The position numbers and the translations under genes were made by a program. From Saccharopolyspora gloriosae (lineage in GTDB: Bacteria > Actinomycetota > Actinomycetes > Mycobacteriales > Pseudonocardiaceae), in assembly GCF_022828475.1 (NCBI RefSeq), contig NZ_CP059557.1:1488001-1552000 (forward strand): DNA of 64,000 bases, in the 5' to 3' direction. The notes below the pieces were generated by a model, which saw only the letters and a list, made by a program, of their open reading frames with translations, was not told the origin of the DNA and made no database searches. Positions 36,159-45,501 of this stretch are shown here, in pieces; the first letter of the stretch is position 1, and each line of letters opens with the position of its first letter.

Positions 36159-36643
36159 CCGACTCGCCCGGCTCGGGCACCGAGCCCGCCGCCGAAGTGC
36201 TGGGGTTGCTGCGTGCCCGCGGGGAGACGATCGCCACCGCCGAATCGCTGACCGCGGGGCTGCTGGCGGTGACGCTGACCGACGTGCCCGGCGCCAGTGC
36301 GGTGGTGCGCGGTGGGCTGATCGTCTACGCCACCGATTTGAAAGCCCAGCTCGCAGGGGTGGACGCGGAACTGCTGGTCACCGGTGGCGCGGTGCAGCCG
36401 AACGTGGCCGAACAGCTCGCGCTCGGCGCCCGTGATCGCTGCGGCGCGACCTGGGGAGTGGGCCTGACCGGGGTGGCCGGACCGGACCCGCAGGACGGGG
36501 CCGCGCCGGGAACGGTGCACCTCGGATTCGCCGGGCCGACCGGCACGACCGTGCTCTCCACGCGACTGGACGGTGATCGCGCCGCCGTGCGGACGGCGGC
36601 CGTTCGAGTGTCGTTGGAACACTTCGCCACGATTCTTCGTTGA
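36155..36643 (+). CDS. cinA: CinA C-terminal-domain protein (nicotinamide-nucleotide amidohydrolase)
   Basis: The 162-residue protein consists of the CinA C-terminal domain only: ETIATAESLTAGLLAVTLTDVPGAS, YATDLKAQLAGV, WGVGLTGVAGPDPQ, GTVHLGFAG. This PncC-type enzyme deamidates nicotinamide mononucleotide, recycling NAD by-products. GTG 36155 overlaps the pgsA stop. Confidence 0.9.
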   Translation: MTDSPGSGTEPAAEVLGLLRARGETIATAESLTAGLLAVTLTDVPGASAVVRGGLIVYATDLKAQLAGVDAELLVTGGAVQPNVAEQLALGARDRCGATWGVGLTGVAGPDPQDGAAPGTVHLGFAGPTGTTVLSTRLDGDRAAVRTAAVRVSLEHFATILR

Positions 36644-36831
36644 GCATTTGGAGTGTCCGCACAGCCCAGTGCTGCGGAATCGTCACCGATTCACGGTGGC
36701 GCGGTGGTGCGGGAACGTTCGCCCTCGGCGGATTAGAGGGTGATCGCTCTCGTAAACCGCGTTGCGATGAGTAACGTAGGGGGCGTTGACGCGTAGCGCA
36801 CGATGTAAGCGACGAAGGAGGGAGGCGCGCG

Positions 36832-37323
36832 ATGACCGTGTTGTTGCGGGAAGCAGTCGGTGAAAGGCTGCGCCGCGCCCGGACCGCTCAGTCTCGTACG
36901 CTGCGAGATGTCTCGCGCGCCGCCCGGGTTAGCCTCGGCTACCTCTCCGAGGTGGAGCGGGGTCGCAAGGAGGCGTCGAGCGAGCTGCTGTCCTCGATCT
37001 GCGGTGCGCTGGACCTGCCGCTGCCGGAGCTGCTGGTCACGGTCGCCGGTGACCTCGACGGCTCGGGCTCCGTGCTCGCCCCGGCGATGGTCGAGCAGCG
37101 GGCCGCGGACTTCGACGGTGGCCGCCTCGTGCCGAGCCTGATGGGGACCGACCTCAGCGAGGCCGATCTGTCCGGCGCCGACTTCGCCGAAGCCGAGGCC
37201 GCGGGTATCGACGCGCAGCTCTCCAGCGAGGACCTCACCGAGGAACACCGGTTGCAGCCGGTGCTCAGCCAGCGGATCAGCCCGCCGCTGCGCAGCTCCG
37301 GCGGCGTTGTGGTCGCCGCCTGA
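36832..37323 (+). CDS. clgR: ClgR-type helix-turn-helix regulator
   Basis: The 163-residue protein has an XRE-type helix-turn-helix: [45 protein letters not shown]. Its place between cinA and pspA and its alanine-ended C-terminus (GGVVVAA) fit ClgR, which activates clp protease genes and the psp envelope-stress genes and is itself degraded by ClpP. ATG 36832 follows GAAGGAGGGAGG. Confidence 0.88.
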   Translation: MTVLLREAVGERLRRARTAQSRTLRDVSRAARVSLGYLSEVERGRKEASSELLSSICGALDLPLPELLVTVAGDLDGSGSVLAPAMVEQRAADFDGGRLVPSLMGTDLSEADLSGADFAEAEAAGIDAQLSSEDLTEEHRLQPVLSQRISPPLRSSGGVVVAA

Positions 37324-37374
37324 GGAACCTTGCAGAGGTCCGCCGCGTTGATCAGGTGGACCGTGCGGATCGTG

Positions 37375-37406
37375 ACCGCCACCCGGGCGCAGGCCCGGGT
37401 GGCGGT
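37375..37406 (+). terminator. Hairpin terminator after clgR
   Basis: A perfect 14-base-pair stem, ACCGCCACCCGGGC (37375-37388) with 37393-37406, and a GCAG loop. The remaining space to pspA (37407-37640) holds only promoter-type sequence, including CGCATTACGCG at 37591-37601. Confidence 0.75.
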
Positions 37407-37640
37407 GCTGGTTCGATCATGTCGTGACCGCTCGTGGTCGTCGGGGGAATTTCCCGGAGATCTACGCATCCTGGTGGAACCGGACACCGTGCCCTGACAC
37501 GATGGGTTCGGCGGCACCGTGGGAACGGGACACGACATGGCTGAAGCCGGCTCGCCGGACCTCAGGCGTCGGGTCGAGGTTCGCGGCGGTCGCATTACGC
37601 GCACGGGCAGCACCGGCAGGAGAGAAGGCAGGCGGAGGAG

Positions 37641-38462
37641 ATGGCCAATCCGTTCGTGAAGTTCTGGAAGTACCTCATGGCGTCGTTCTCATCGAAGATC
37701 GATGAGAACGCCGACCCGAAGGTGCAGATCCAGCAGGCCATCGAGGATGCGCAGCGCCAGCACCAGGCACTCTCCCAGCAGGCGGCCTCGGTGATCGGTA
37801 ACCAGCGGCAGCTTGAGATGAAGCTCAACCGCCAGCTCGGTGAAGTGGAGAAGCTGCAGTCCTCGGCCAGGCAGGCATTGGTGATGGCCGACCAGGCGCG
37901 CGCCGAAGGCGACGTCGAGAAGGCGCAGAAGTACGAGGAGACCGCCAGCCAGCTGGCGAGCCAGCTCGTCACCGCCGAGCAGGGGGTGGAGGACCTCAAG
38001 TCGTTGCACGACCAGTCGCTGCAGTCGGCCGAGCAGGCCAAGCAGGCCGTCGAGCGCAACTCGCAGATGCTGCAGCAGAAGATCGCCGAGCGCACGAAGC
38101 TGCTCAGCCAGCTGGAGCAGGCGAAGATGCAGGAGCAGGCGTCCAACTCGCTCAAGCAGATGAGCGACATGGCCGCGCCCGGCAACACCCCGTCGTTGGA
38201 CGAGGTGCGTGACAAGATCGAGAGCCGCTACTCGACCGCGCTCGGTGAGGCGGAGCTGGCGCAGAACAGCGTGCAGGGCCGGATGATGGAGGTCCAGCAG
38301 GCCTCCGTCGACGCCGCGGGCGCGAACCGGCTGGAGCAGCTGCGTGCCTCGATGGGCGGCGGCCAGCAGCAGGTCACCGGGGGGCAGCAGGCAGGTGGGC
38401 AGGCGGCCGAACCGGCCACCAGCCCCCAGCAGCAGCAGAACCCGCAGACCGGCCAGGCCTGA
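37641..38462 (+). CDS. pspA: Phage-shock protein A / IM30 homologue
   Basis: The 273-residue protein is almost wholly coiled coil, beginning [20 protein letters not shown] with an amphipathic membrane-binding helix, followed by the PspA core ([19 protein letters not shown]...). The C-terminal 40 residues are Gln/Gly-rich and disordered. PspA/35-kDa antigen homologues support the membrane under stress. The gene follows GGCGGAGGAG and is 12 bases before pspM. Confidence 0.94.
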   Translation: MANPFVKFWKYLMASFSSKIDENADPKVQIQQAIEDAQRQHQALSQQAASVIGNQRQLEMKLNRQLGEVEKLQSSARQALVMADQARAEGDVEKAQKYEETASQLASQLVTAEQGVEDLKSLHDQSLQSAEQAKQAVERNSQMLQQKIAERTKLLSQLEQAKMQEQASNSLKQMSDMAAPGNTPSLDEVRDKIESRYSTALGEAELAQNSVQGRMMEVQQASVDAAGANRLEQLRASMGGGQQQVTGGQQAGGQAAEPATSPQQQQNPQTGQA

Positions 38463-38474
38463 TCGAGCCGGACG

Positions 38475-39314
38475 ATGTCTCGGCGGAAGAACGAACTTGC
38501 CGAATGGGGCGAGGCCGCGCTGCGTGAGCTGCGCGGCCCCGTCGCGGGCGAGGTCCGCCGCAAGTTCGCCAAGTGGCGGGACCCGCGGGCGCGGCTGTTG
38601 CGCAAGCGCAAGCGCGCACGGCAAAGCGCCACCGCGGGGGCGGTGAGCACCGGTGTGCTCGGCGTGGGTGCCTTCGGGTCGTTCTCGCCGGAGGCGTTCG
38701 GAATTCTGCTGCCCGCGGGTGCGCTGGAGACGTCGCTGGACGTCGCCGCGTTCGGCATCGGCGGTGTCGCGGTGGCGGCCGCGTTCGGTTCGTTCACCGA
38801 GTGGCGGCGCTACCGGCGGTTGCTCAAGACACCGCTGCCCGAAGCCGCTCCCGAACCGGTGGAGCTGCCGCCGAGCAGCTCGCAGGCGCGCGAACCGATG
38901 CGGTTGCTGCGCGATGCCGAGCAGAGCATGCACCAGGCGTTGAACCGGCTCGACGCCGACGGATTCGGCGAAGCGGCCGACGCCAGGGCCACGGCGCAGC
39001 GGGCGGCGACGGCGCTGCGCGAGGTCGCCTCCCGGTTGCAGGCGGTGGAGGCGGCGTTGCCGCACGTGCCCGCGACCGAACAGGACGAGCTGCGCGCGGA
39101 GGCGAAGCGGCTGCGCACCGAACTCGACGAAGGCATCGAGGGCTACCGCTACCTGGTGGCCGCCGCCGGACGAGCGGTCGCCGCCAGCGGAGCGCCGGAA
39201 CAGCGCCACGCCGTGCAGGACGCCACCGACAGGTTGGCCGGACTCGCCACCGCACTGCACGAACTGGGCTGGGGCAGCGGCGCCGCGGGATCAACCGATC
39301 CGTCGCGCCAGTGA
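38475..39314 (+). CDS. pspM: PspA-associated membrane protein (PspM, Rv2743c-like)
   Basis: The 279-residue protein has a basic start, two membrane helices at about 50-75 and 88-105, then a long coiled-coil region (LLRDAEQSMHQALNRL ... LREVASRLQAVEAALP). Size, topology and position directly after pspA match Rv2743c (PspM), which links ClgR and PspA to the membrane in mycobacteria. The 177-base space to the permease gene is A+T-richer, with promoter-like sequence but no gene. Confidence 0.82.
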   Translation: MSRRKNELAEWGEAALRELRGPVAGEVRRKFAKWRDPRARLLRKRKRARQSATAGAVSTGVLGVGAFGSFSPEAFGILLPAGALETSLDVAAFGIGGVAVAAAFGSFTEWRRYRRLLKTPLPEAAPEPVELPPSSSQAREPMRLLRDAEQSMHQALNRLDADGFGEAADARATAQRAATALREVASRLQAVEAALPHVPATEQDELRAEAKRLRTELDEGIEGYRYLVAAAGRAVAASGAPEQRHAVQDATDRLAGLATALHELGWGSGAAGSTDPSRQ

Positions 39315-39491
39315 TGCCCGAAGCACTGGCGAAGCACGACGCTCTGATGACTCCACGTCAGCACACCTAACTCATTTTTCACTCGAATGAGCCCGTAACG
39401 GGTTGATTATGTGATGCTGAATAGTAATCTTCCCACCGTCGCTACGTTACGTGGCAACGTTCCCCGGGGAGGGGAAAGTCGGGAGGGCGAT

Positions 39492-40769
39492 GTGGCGTTG
39501 TGGACCGTGCACGGCAACGGTCGTCAGCTGGTGGACGAAGCGGTCGTGGGGTCCGGTGAACGGCTCAGCTGGCCGTTGACCTTCGGGTTCGGCTTGCAGC
39601 ACTTGATCGCCATGTTCGGCACCACCATGCTCGTGCCGCTGCTGACCGGATTCCCCGCCTCGACGACGCTGCTGCTCTCCGGCCTCGGCACCCTGCTGTT
39701 CCTGCTCATCACCCGCAATCGAGTACCCGCCTACCTGGGTGCCTCCTTCGCGTTCGTAGTACCGATGAGCGCCGCCGTCGACCACGGCGGAGCCGGACAA
39801 GGCGCGCTGCTCGGCGCGATCATGATGGTGGGCCTGGTCGTGTTCACCTTCGGCGTCGCGGTCAAAGCGCTCGGCGTTCGCCTGCTGGAATCCGCGATGC
39901 CCCCGGTCGTCACCGGAGGCATCGTGCTGATGATCGGGTTGAGCCTCGCGCCGCAATCCGTGTCCTCGTTCGGCGTCCAGCCCGTTCCCGGTGCCATCAC
40001 CCTGGTGATCGTGGTGCTCGCGACCGTGCTCAGCCGGGGCATGGCGCGGCGGCTGGCGGTGCTGCTCGGCGTGCTCGGCGGCTGGATCTGCGCCGCACTG
40101 CTCGGCCAGGTCGACCCGGCCCGGCTGGACGCGCTCGCCCGCGCACCCTGGTTCGGCTTCCCGGAATTCGTGGCACCACAACTGCACCTGTCGGCGGTGC
40201 CGTTCGTGGCGCCGATGGTGCTGGTGGTGCTCGCCGAACTCGTCGGCAACGTCAAAGCCGTCGCCGCCATGAGCGAACGGAACCTCGACGGTCAGGTCGG
40301 CGACGCCCTCATCGGCGGCGGCCTCGCCACCACCCTGGCCGGAGCAGGCGGCGGCTCCGCGCTCAGCAGCAGCGCCCCGAACGTGGGCGTGATGGCCGCG
40401 GCGCGGGTCTACTCGACCGCGGCGTGCATGATCGCCGCCGTCGCCGCCGTCGTCCTCGCGTTCTGCCCGAAGCTGAGCGCGCTGATCAGCACCATCCCGC
40501 TCGGCGTGGTCGGCGGAGCCATGTTCGTCGTCGTCGGCGTGCTCGCACTGGTCGGCGTGCGGATCTGGAGCGAAGCGGGCGTCGACTTCGCCGACCCCGT
40601 CAACCTCGCCGTGCTCGGCACCGCACTCATCGCGGGAGTCGGCGACCTGACGCTGTCGCTGGGAGCGCTGCGCCTCACCGGGCTGGTGTGGGGCTCCATC
40701 GGCATCGTGCTCGTCTACCCGGCCCTGCGAAGCCTCGCCGACGCCGTCTCGGCGCACCGCGCGGTCTGA
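39492..40769 (+). CDS. Uracil/xanthine permease (NCS2 family)
   Basis: The 425-residue protein has about 14 hydrophobic segments and NCS2 signatures: FGLQHLIAMFGTTMLVPLLTG, YLGASFAFV, FVAPMVLVVLAELVGNVKAV and the late GGALSSSAPNVG-like stretch. It imports a nucleobase with protons. Uracil is the commonest substrate for this branch; xanthine or purines remain possible. GTG 39492 follows GGGAGGG; the frame upstream is not similar. Confidence 0.86.
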   Translation: MALWTVHGNGRQLVDEAVVGSGERLSWPLTFGFGLQHLIAMFGTTMLVPLLTGFPASTTLLLSGLGTLLFLLITRNRVPAYLGASFAFVVPMSAAVDHGGAGQGALLGAIMMVGLVVFTFGVAVKALGVRLLESAMPPVVTGGIVLMIGLSLAPQSVSSFGVQPVPGAITLVIVVLATVLSRGMARRLAVLLGVLGGWICAALLGQVDPARLDALARAPWFGFPEFVAPQLHLSAVPFVAPMVLVVLAELVGNVKAVAAMSERNLDGQVGDALIGGGLATTLAGAGGGSALSSSAPNVGVMAAARVYSTAACMIAAVAAVVLAFCPKLSALISTIPLGVVGGAMFVVVGVLALVGVRIWSEAGVDFADPVNLAVLGTALIAGVGDLTLSLGALRLTGLVWGSIGIVLVYPALRSLADAVSAHRAV

Positions 40770-40808
40770 GCAGTGCTTGAACTTCGCTCGGTCCGGTGGC
40801 CGGCACCT

Positions 40809-40827
40809 TCAGCGGTTTCGCCGCTGA
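40809..40827. terminator. Short hairpin after the permease gene
   Basis: TCAGCGG (40809-40815) pairs with 40821-40827 around TTTCG, between convergent genes. The stem is only 7 base pairs. Confidence 0.4.
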
Positions 40828-40933
40828 CAGGACACTGAACCGTGAGCGTGGGAGGCGGTTCCAGGGTGGGCCGCTGTCCGGATCAGGCCGATGCCACCGC
40901 ACCACAACGTCGCGCCTGTGCGAAAGCCGACGA

Positions 40934-41704
40934 TCAAAGCTGGCAGTGCGGGCAGTGGTACGTGATCCGATCACCGGGGTACGCGCTCCGGGTCACCGGG
41001 CCGCCGCAACGCAGGCAGCGGCGCCGCCCGTACACCCAATGCCGGGCGTCACGCCGCGGATCACCCGTGGTGGACTGCTCCGGGTGCCAGGCGTTGCGCA
41101 ACAGCAAGCGACGGCTCAGCAGTACCGCCCGATCCGCGTCGATCTCGGCCATCGGCGTCGACGGAGCCCGTCGCAGCAAGAAGCACACCTCCGTCCGGTA
41201 GATGTTGCCCAACCCCGCCAGCACCGCCTGATCCAGCAACGCCGAACCCACCGCGCGTTCCGGATCCGCGGCGAGGCGGCGCACCGCTTCGGCGTGCATC
41301 GCCGAATCCCACTCCGGGGACAGCACATCGGGACCCAAATGCCCGATCAGCCCGTCCTCGTCCGACGTGCGGACCCACCGCAGCTCGTGCAAGTCGAAGC
41401 CCACCGCGCTGCGCCGCGCGACGGTGAGCACCGCACGGACCTGGTGCGCCGGGCGACGCCACCGGGCACCCGGCGGGTACAGGTGCCAGGCGCCGTCTAT
41501 GCGCAGGTGGCTGTGCAACGTCCAACCGTCCGCGAAGCGCACCAGCAGGTGCTTGCCCACCGGGCGCACCTCACGCACCGTCCGGCCGCTCACATCCACC
41601 TCGGCCAGCCGCGGGTGCCGGAACTCCCCGCGCAGCACCGTTTCCCCCGCCAACGCCTCATCCAGGCGATGGCAGGTCAGGAACACCGTGTCCCCCTCGG
41701 GCAT
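40934..41704 (-). CDS. Fpg/Nei-type DNA glycosylase (Nei2-like)
   Basis: The 256-residue protein starts MPEGDTVF, giving catalytic Pro2-Glu3, has the helix-two-turn-helix region (DQAVLAGLGNIYRTEVCFLL) and a C-terminal zinc finger with CxxC...CxxC (CLRCGGPVTR ... YHCPHC). It removes oxidised bases and nicks the strand. MPEGDT rather than MPELPE points to the Nei/endonuclease VIII branch, as Rv2464c. Its start overlaps the ParA stop (TGATG), so the two are translationally coupled. Confidence 0.9.
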   Translation of the reverse strand: MPEGDTVFLTCHRLDEALAGETVLRGEFRHPRLAEVDVSGRTVREVRPVGKHLLVRFADGWTLHSHLRIDGAWHLYPPGARWRRPAHQVRAVLTVARRSAVGFDLHELRWVRTSDEDGLIGHLGPDVLSPEWDSAMHAEAVRRLAADPERAVGSALLDQAVLAGLGNIYRTEVCFLLRRAPSTPMAEIDADRAVLLSRRLLLRNAWHPEQSTTGDPRRDARHWVYGRRRCLRCGGPVTRSAYPGDRITYHCPHCQL

Positions 41705-42600
41705 CAGGCCCCCGGCAGCGACCCGTCGTCGAGCTCGCCGGTGTCGAGGTCGTGATCGCCCGGATCGTCGTCGAACGAATCGTCCAAAGCAGGCTCGGCG
41801 CCCTGCCTGCGGCGACCCGCGCGCAACGTGCGGGCCAGCAGCAGGTTGAAGCCCAACGCCACCTCACGGGCGCCCGGCGTGCCCCACTGGTGAATCGGCA
41901 GGCACGCGCCCTGCGCCTGCTGCACCGCGAGCCGATCCGGCAACGCCACCGGCATCACCAGCGGGCCGAAGATCTCCCGCAACTCCTCGATGCGGAACTG
42001 GTGCTCGTGCGACCGCGGCCGCACCCGGTTGACCACCACGCCCAGCGGCTGCAGCCGCGGATTGTTCGCCGCCCGCTCCGCCTGCACCGCCTCGAACGCG
42101 CGCTGCACCCCGGACACCGCGAAGATCGTCGGCTCGGTCACCAGCAGCGCCCGATCAGCGGCGATCAACGCCGACCGGGTCAACCTGCCCAATGATGGCG
42201 GGCAGTCCAACAGCACCAGCTGATACGGCAACTCCCCATCGGCGATCAACGAGTCCAACGCCGAGAGCGCCTCGGTGAGCTTCGCCAAACCGCCCTTGCC
42301 GTCATCCGGGCCGCCGTTGTAAAGCTCGGCGTCCTCCGAACCGACCAGGACGTCTACCTCCTCGCCCCAACCGCTGGGAGCGACCGCCGAACGCACCACC
42401 TCCGCCCGCGGATCGGCGAGGACATCGCTGATGCCGAGCCGGGTCTCGTCCGGTTCCAGCGCGGCCGTCGCGTTGCACTGCGGATCCAGATCGACCACCA
42501 AGGTCCGCGCGCCGCGGCGCATGGCCGCCGAAGCGAGCCCGAGCACCACGGTCGTCTTCCCGACACCGCCCTTGAGGCTGAGCACTGCCACCGTTTGCAC
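41704..42600 (-). CDS. ParA-family ATPase
   Basis: The 298-residue protein has the deviant Walker A motif KGGVGKTT (10-17), VVDLDPQCNATAAL and LLDCPPSLGRLT, the marks of ParA/Soj proteins. No parB is next to it, so it is an orphan ParA; such proteins position cellular cargo in actinobacteria. The last 35 residues are acidic. GTG 42600 is the start. Coupling with the glycosylase gene is structural; a functional link is not known. Confidence 0.86.
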   Translation of the reverse strand: MQTVAVLSLKGGVGKTTVVLGLASAAMRRGARTLVVDLDPQCNATAALEPDETRLGISDVLADPRAEVVRSAVAPSGWGEEVDVLVGSEDAELYNGGPDDGKGGLAKLTEALSALDSLIADGELPYQLVLLDCPPSLGRLTRSALIAADRALLVTEPTIFAVSGVQRAFEAVQAERAANNPRLQPLGVVVNRVRPRSHEHQFRIEELREIFGPLVMPVALPDRLAVQQAQGACLPIHQWGTPGAREVALGFNLLLARTLRAGRRRQGAEPALDDSFDDDPGDHDLDTGELDDGSLPGA

Positions 42601-42702
42601 GCCCGTAGCCTACGGAACAGCCCCGATCTCGTGTGCTGCTGCGCCCTCCGTCCCGCCCCGCCGGTGCGTCGCCCCGCCTGACCCGCCATTACGCTGCTCG
42701 CC

Positions 42703-43428
42703 ATGAGATCCGACGCCGTCCACCGGGTGCTGGAAGAAGAGATCACCGAAGCCCGTGCGCGCCAGGGAGGACGCCCGCCCCGCGTGCTGGACGTCGGCGG
42801 CGGCAGCGGAGTCTGGGCCGTACCGCTGGCCTCCGCTGGTTGCGAGGTCACCGTCGTCGATCCCAGCCCGAACGCGCTCGCGACCCTGCAACGCCGCGCC
42901 GCCGACGCCGGCGTCGCCCAGCTGATCACCGCGCTGCAAGGCGACACCGAGGCGCTGCACGCGTACGCGCCGCCCGGCGGCGCCGACCTGGTGCTCGGCC
43001 ACGGACTGCTCGAATACGTCGACGACGTGGGCGCGTCGCTCAACTCGCTGGTCGCCGCCACCGCCCCCGGCGGAGCCGTGTCGGTGCTGGTGTCCAACCG
43101 GTACGCGGCGGTACTGGCCCGCGCACTCGCGGGACGGCCCGCCGACGCGCTGCACGTGCTCCAAGACCCCGACGGCAGGCACGACGGAGAAGGGGACACC
43201 GTGCTGCGCCGATTCGACGGAGACGAACTCGCCCGGCGAATGCGGGAAGCCGGCCTCGCCGTGGATCTCGTGCAAGGGCAAGGCGTGTTCACCGACCTGG
43301 TGCCCGGATCGGTCCACGAAGGTCAAGGCGCCGACACCCTCGCCGATCTCGAACGCGCGGCAGCCGCCACCCCGCCGCTGCGGGACATCGCGACCAGGCT
43401 GCACGCGATCGGACATCTCCAAAGGTGA
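42703..43428 (+). CDS. SAM-dependent methyltransferase (class I)
   Basis: The 241-residue protein has motif I VLDVGGGSGVWAVPLASAG, motif II-like VDPSPNALATL and motif IV LVLGHGLLEYVDD. Substrate unknown; the fold resembles SmtA/UbiG-type enzymes. It diverges from the ParA gene. The 230 bases before the next gene contain no clear feature. Confidence 0.82.
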   Translation: MRSDAVHRVLEEEITEARARQGGRPPRVLDVGGGSGVWAVPLASAGCEVTVVDPSPNALATLQRRAADAGVAQLITALQGDTEALHAYAPPGGADLVLGHGLLEYVDDVGASLNSLVAATAPGGAVSVLVSNRYAAVLARALAGRPADALHVLQDPDGRHDGEGDTVLRRFDGDELARRMREAGLAVDLVQGQGVFTDLVPGSVHEGQGADTLADLERAAAATPPLRDIATRLHAIGHLQR

Positions 43429-43662
43429 TCGGCGGCGACCGCCCGAGCCCTGGACCGAATCCCAGCTGTTGGGCCGTTCGGTTGATCCGAGGGGATGATG
43501 TCGGCAACCTTGCACACGTCACCTGACCCCTGCGGGTAGTCGTGGCGTCGCGGGAACCGTATCCTCGACGGTGACGCCCCCAAGCGTTCGCCGGGTTCCC
43601 ACTCGGAGGCGTGCCCTCCGAGTCTCCGGCGCCACTGAGTTACCTGTGCCGGAGGAGGAGCC

Positions 43663-44079
43663 ATGCCACTCTCCGAGCACGAGCAGCGACTGCTCGACCA
43701 GATCGAGCGCGCGCTCTACGCCGAGGATCCGAAGTTCGTCTCCACCGTGCGCGGTGGACGGTTGCACCGTCCGTCGCGACGGCGGCGCCTGCAAGGCATC
43801 GCCGTGTTCGCGCTGGGGTTGATCCTGCTGGTGCTCGGTGTGGTGATACCGGTCAAACCGGCCGATATCCCCGTGGTGAGCGTGGTCGGCTTCCTCGTGA
43901 TGTTCGGCGGAGCAGTACTGGTGCTGTCCGCGATGCGTGGTGGCAGCCAGGAAGCGGAATCCGAAGGGGAGGAGAACGCGGGCTCATCCGGTGATGACCG
44001 GAAGAAGCCCGAACCACGGGAACGTGGATCCTTCACCCAGCGGATGGAAGAACGCTTCCGCAGGCGGTTCGAGCAGTAG
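43663..44079 (+). CDS. DUF3040 membrane protein
   Basis: The 138-residue protein starts MPLSEHEQRLLDQIERALYAEDPKF, the hallmark of DUF3040, followed by two membrane helices (about 45-65 and 70-88) and a charged tail. Its gene normally sits near the dcw cluster in actinobacteria (Rv2169c in M. tuberculosis), which supports synteny with mraZ at 53.4 kb. ATG 43663 follows CCGGAGGAGG. Confidence 0.9.
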   Translation: MPLSEHEQRLLDQIERALYAEDPKFVSTVRGGRLHRPSRRRRLQGIAVFALGLILLVLGVVIPVKPADIPVVSVVGFLVMFGGAVLVLSAMRGGSQEAESEGEENAGSSGDDRKKPEPRERGSFTQRMEERFRRRFEQ

Positions 44080-44118
44080 TTCTGGGGAAACCCGGACAAC
44101 AGCCCATTCACACCCTTC

Positions 44119-44152
44119 AACCCGGTGACCTTGGATCCTCGGTCGCCGGGTT
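44119..44152 (+). terminator. Hairpin terminator after DUF3040
   Basis: AACCCGGTGACC (44119-44130) pairs with 44141-44152 with one G-T pair, followed by TTTGTTGGGTTTT. A good intrinsic-type terminator. Confidence 0.75.
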
Positions 44153-44159
44153 TGTTGGG

Positions 44160-44345
44160 TTTTAGGAGTCTTGTTCGGCTTGGCGTGTGGGTGGGGGTTT
44201 GGAGTCTTGTTCGGCTTGGCGTGGGGGGCCGGTTTTAGAGCCTTCCCCAGCTTGGCGTGTGGTGGCTGTGGGGTGTGGGAGGTTGGTTTTAGAGCCTTCC
44301 TCTGGCTTGGTGTGTGGTTGGTGTGGTGCGTGGAAGGTCGTCTTT
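44160..44345 (+). repeat. Four imperfect tandem G+T-rich repeats
   Basis: Units of about 35-54 bases begin TTTTAGAGCCTTC or TTTAGGAGTCTTG and contain GGCTTGGCGTGTGG. They start near 44162, 44199, 44233 and 44287, with a degenerate fifth before the IS481. No frame is protein-like. It is degenerate intergenic repeat DNA between the DUF3040 terminator and the insertion. Confidence 0.65.
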
Positions 44346-44389
44346 AGTGATTACTTCCAGGGCTCTTGTTGCTGGGGTGTCTGGGTAGC

Positions 44390-45496
44390 TGTTGTGTCTC
44401 GGGAGGTTGTGAACGGGGGACACGGGGCGGATGATCTTGGAATGAGTGAGGACCTCCGGGTTCGGTGTGGATCACGACATCTGCACCGAATACCTGGAGG
44501 TCCTCGTGTGTCACCGTAACGCTCCGTTGACTGAGACGGGCAGGCTGCGTCTGGCTCGGTGTGTCGTGGACGATCGCTGGCCGTTGCGGCGTGCGGCTGA
44601 GCGTTTCCAAGTCTCGCCCAGCACCGCGCAACGGTGGGCGGATCGGTATCGCACCGAGGGCGAGGCGGGGATGGCAGACCGGTCCTCGCGTCCGCATCAC
44701 AGTCCGCGGCGCACTCCGTCGCGCACCGAGCGGCGGATCATCAAGGTCCGGGTGATCCGCCGGTGGGGGCCGGCACGGATCGCGTTTTTGCTGGGCTTGA
44801 ACCCGGCTACCGTGCACCGGGTCTTGGGCCGCTACAGGCTGGCCCGGCTCGCACACCTGGACCGGGCCACCGGGCGGGTGATCCGCCGCTACGAGTACCC
44901 GCAGCCCGGCGGCCTCGTCCACGTCGACATCAAGAAAGTCGGCAACGTCCCCGACGGCGGCGGCAGCAAAGTCCTCGGCCGCCAGGCCGGCAGCCACAAC
45001 AGCCAGGCCACCGTCACCGACCGCCGCCGCGCCGGCGGGAAGAAACCCGCCATCGGCTACAGCTACCTGCACAACGCCGTCGATGACCACTCGCGGCTTG
45101 CCTACACCGAAATCCTTCCCGACGAGACACGCGAAACCGCCGCCGCGTTCTGGCAACGAGCACACACATTCTTCACCGATGCCGGGATCACCGTGCTCCG
45201 AGTACTGACCGACAACGGCTCCTGCTACCGCTCCCACCTCTGGACCGCCACACTCACCGCCGCCGGCATCACACACCTCCGCATCCGCCCCTACCGACCC
45301 CAAACCAACGGCAAAGTCGAACGCTACAACCGCACCCTGCTCGACGAATGGGCCTACGCCCAGCTCTACCTCTCCGACACCGAACGCCGAAACGCCCTCC
45401 CACACTGGCTCCACACCTACAATCACCACCGCGGCCACACCGCACTCGGCGGCCACCCACCCGCCAGCCGCGTCCCCAACCTCACAAGACACAACA
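44390..45496 (+). mobile_element. IS481-family insertion sequence, intact
   Basis: The 1107-base element has terminal inverted repeats: left TGTTGTGTCTCGGGAGGTTG, and the right end, read inward, TGTTGTGTCTTGTGAGGTTG (18 of 20 match). A 6-base target duplication GGTAGC flanks it (44384-44389 and 45497-45502). Removing one copy restores GGGTAGCGGAACCTCAG, the conserved left border of the structured element as in copy 2, so it inserted into copy 3. Confidence 0.9.
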
Positions 45497-45501
45497 GGTA
45501 G
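44506..45501 (+). CDS. IS481-family DDE transposase
   Basis: The 331-residue protein has an N-terminal helix-turn-helix (RRAAERFQVSPSTAQRWADRYR) and an rve/DDE core: VHVDIKKVG (first Asp), VLTDNGSCY (second Asp) and TNGKVERYNRTLLDEWAYA (Glu). GTG 44506 follows TGGAGG and gives the usual CHRNAPLTETGRLRLARC start. The frame has no stop inside the element: the TAG at 45499-45501 lies in the target duplication. It appears functional. Confidence 0.9.
   Translation: MCHRNAPLTETGRLRLARCVVDDRWPLRRAAERFQVSPSTAQRWADRYRTEGEAGMADRSSRPHHSPRRTPSRTERRIIKVRVIRRWGPARIAFLLGLNPATVHRVLGRYRLARLAHLDRATGRVIRRYEYPQPGGLVHVDIKKVGNVPDGGGSKVLGRQAGSHNSQATVTDRRRAGGKKPAIGYSYLHNAVDDHSRLAYTEILPDETRETAAAFWQRAHTFFTDAGITVLRVLTDNGSCYRSHLWTATLTAAGITHLRIRPYRPQTNGKVERYNRTLLDEWAYAQLYLSDTERRNALPHWLHTYNHHRGHTALGGHPPASRVPNLTRHNR

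Noticed and set aside
36780-36815. ClgR-like site CGCGTAGCG before clgR
   Set aside because: Spacing between the half-sites is 3, not 5, so it does not fit the known motif.
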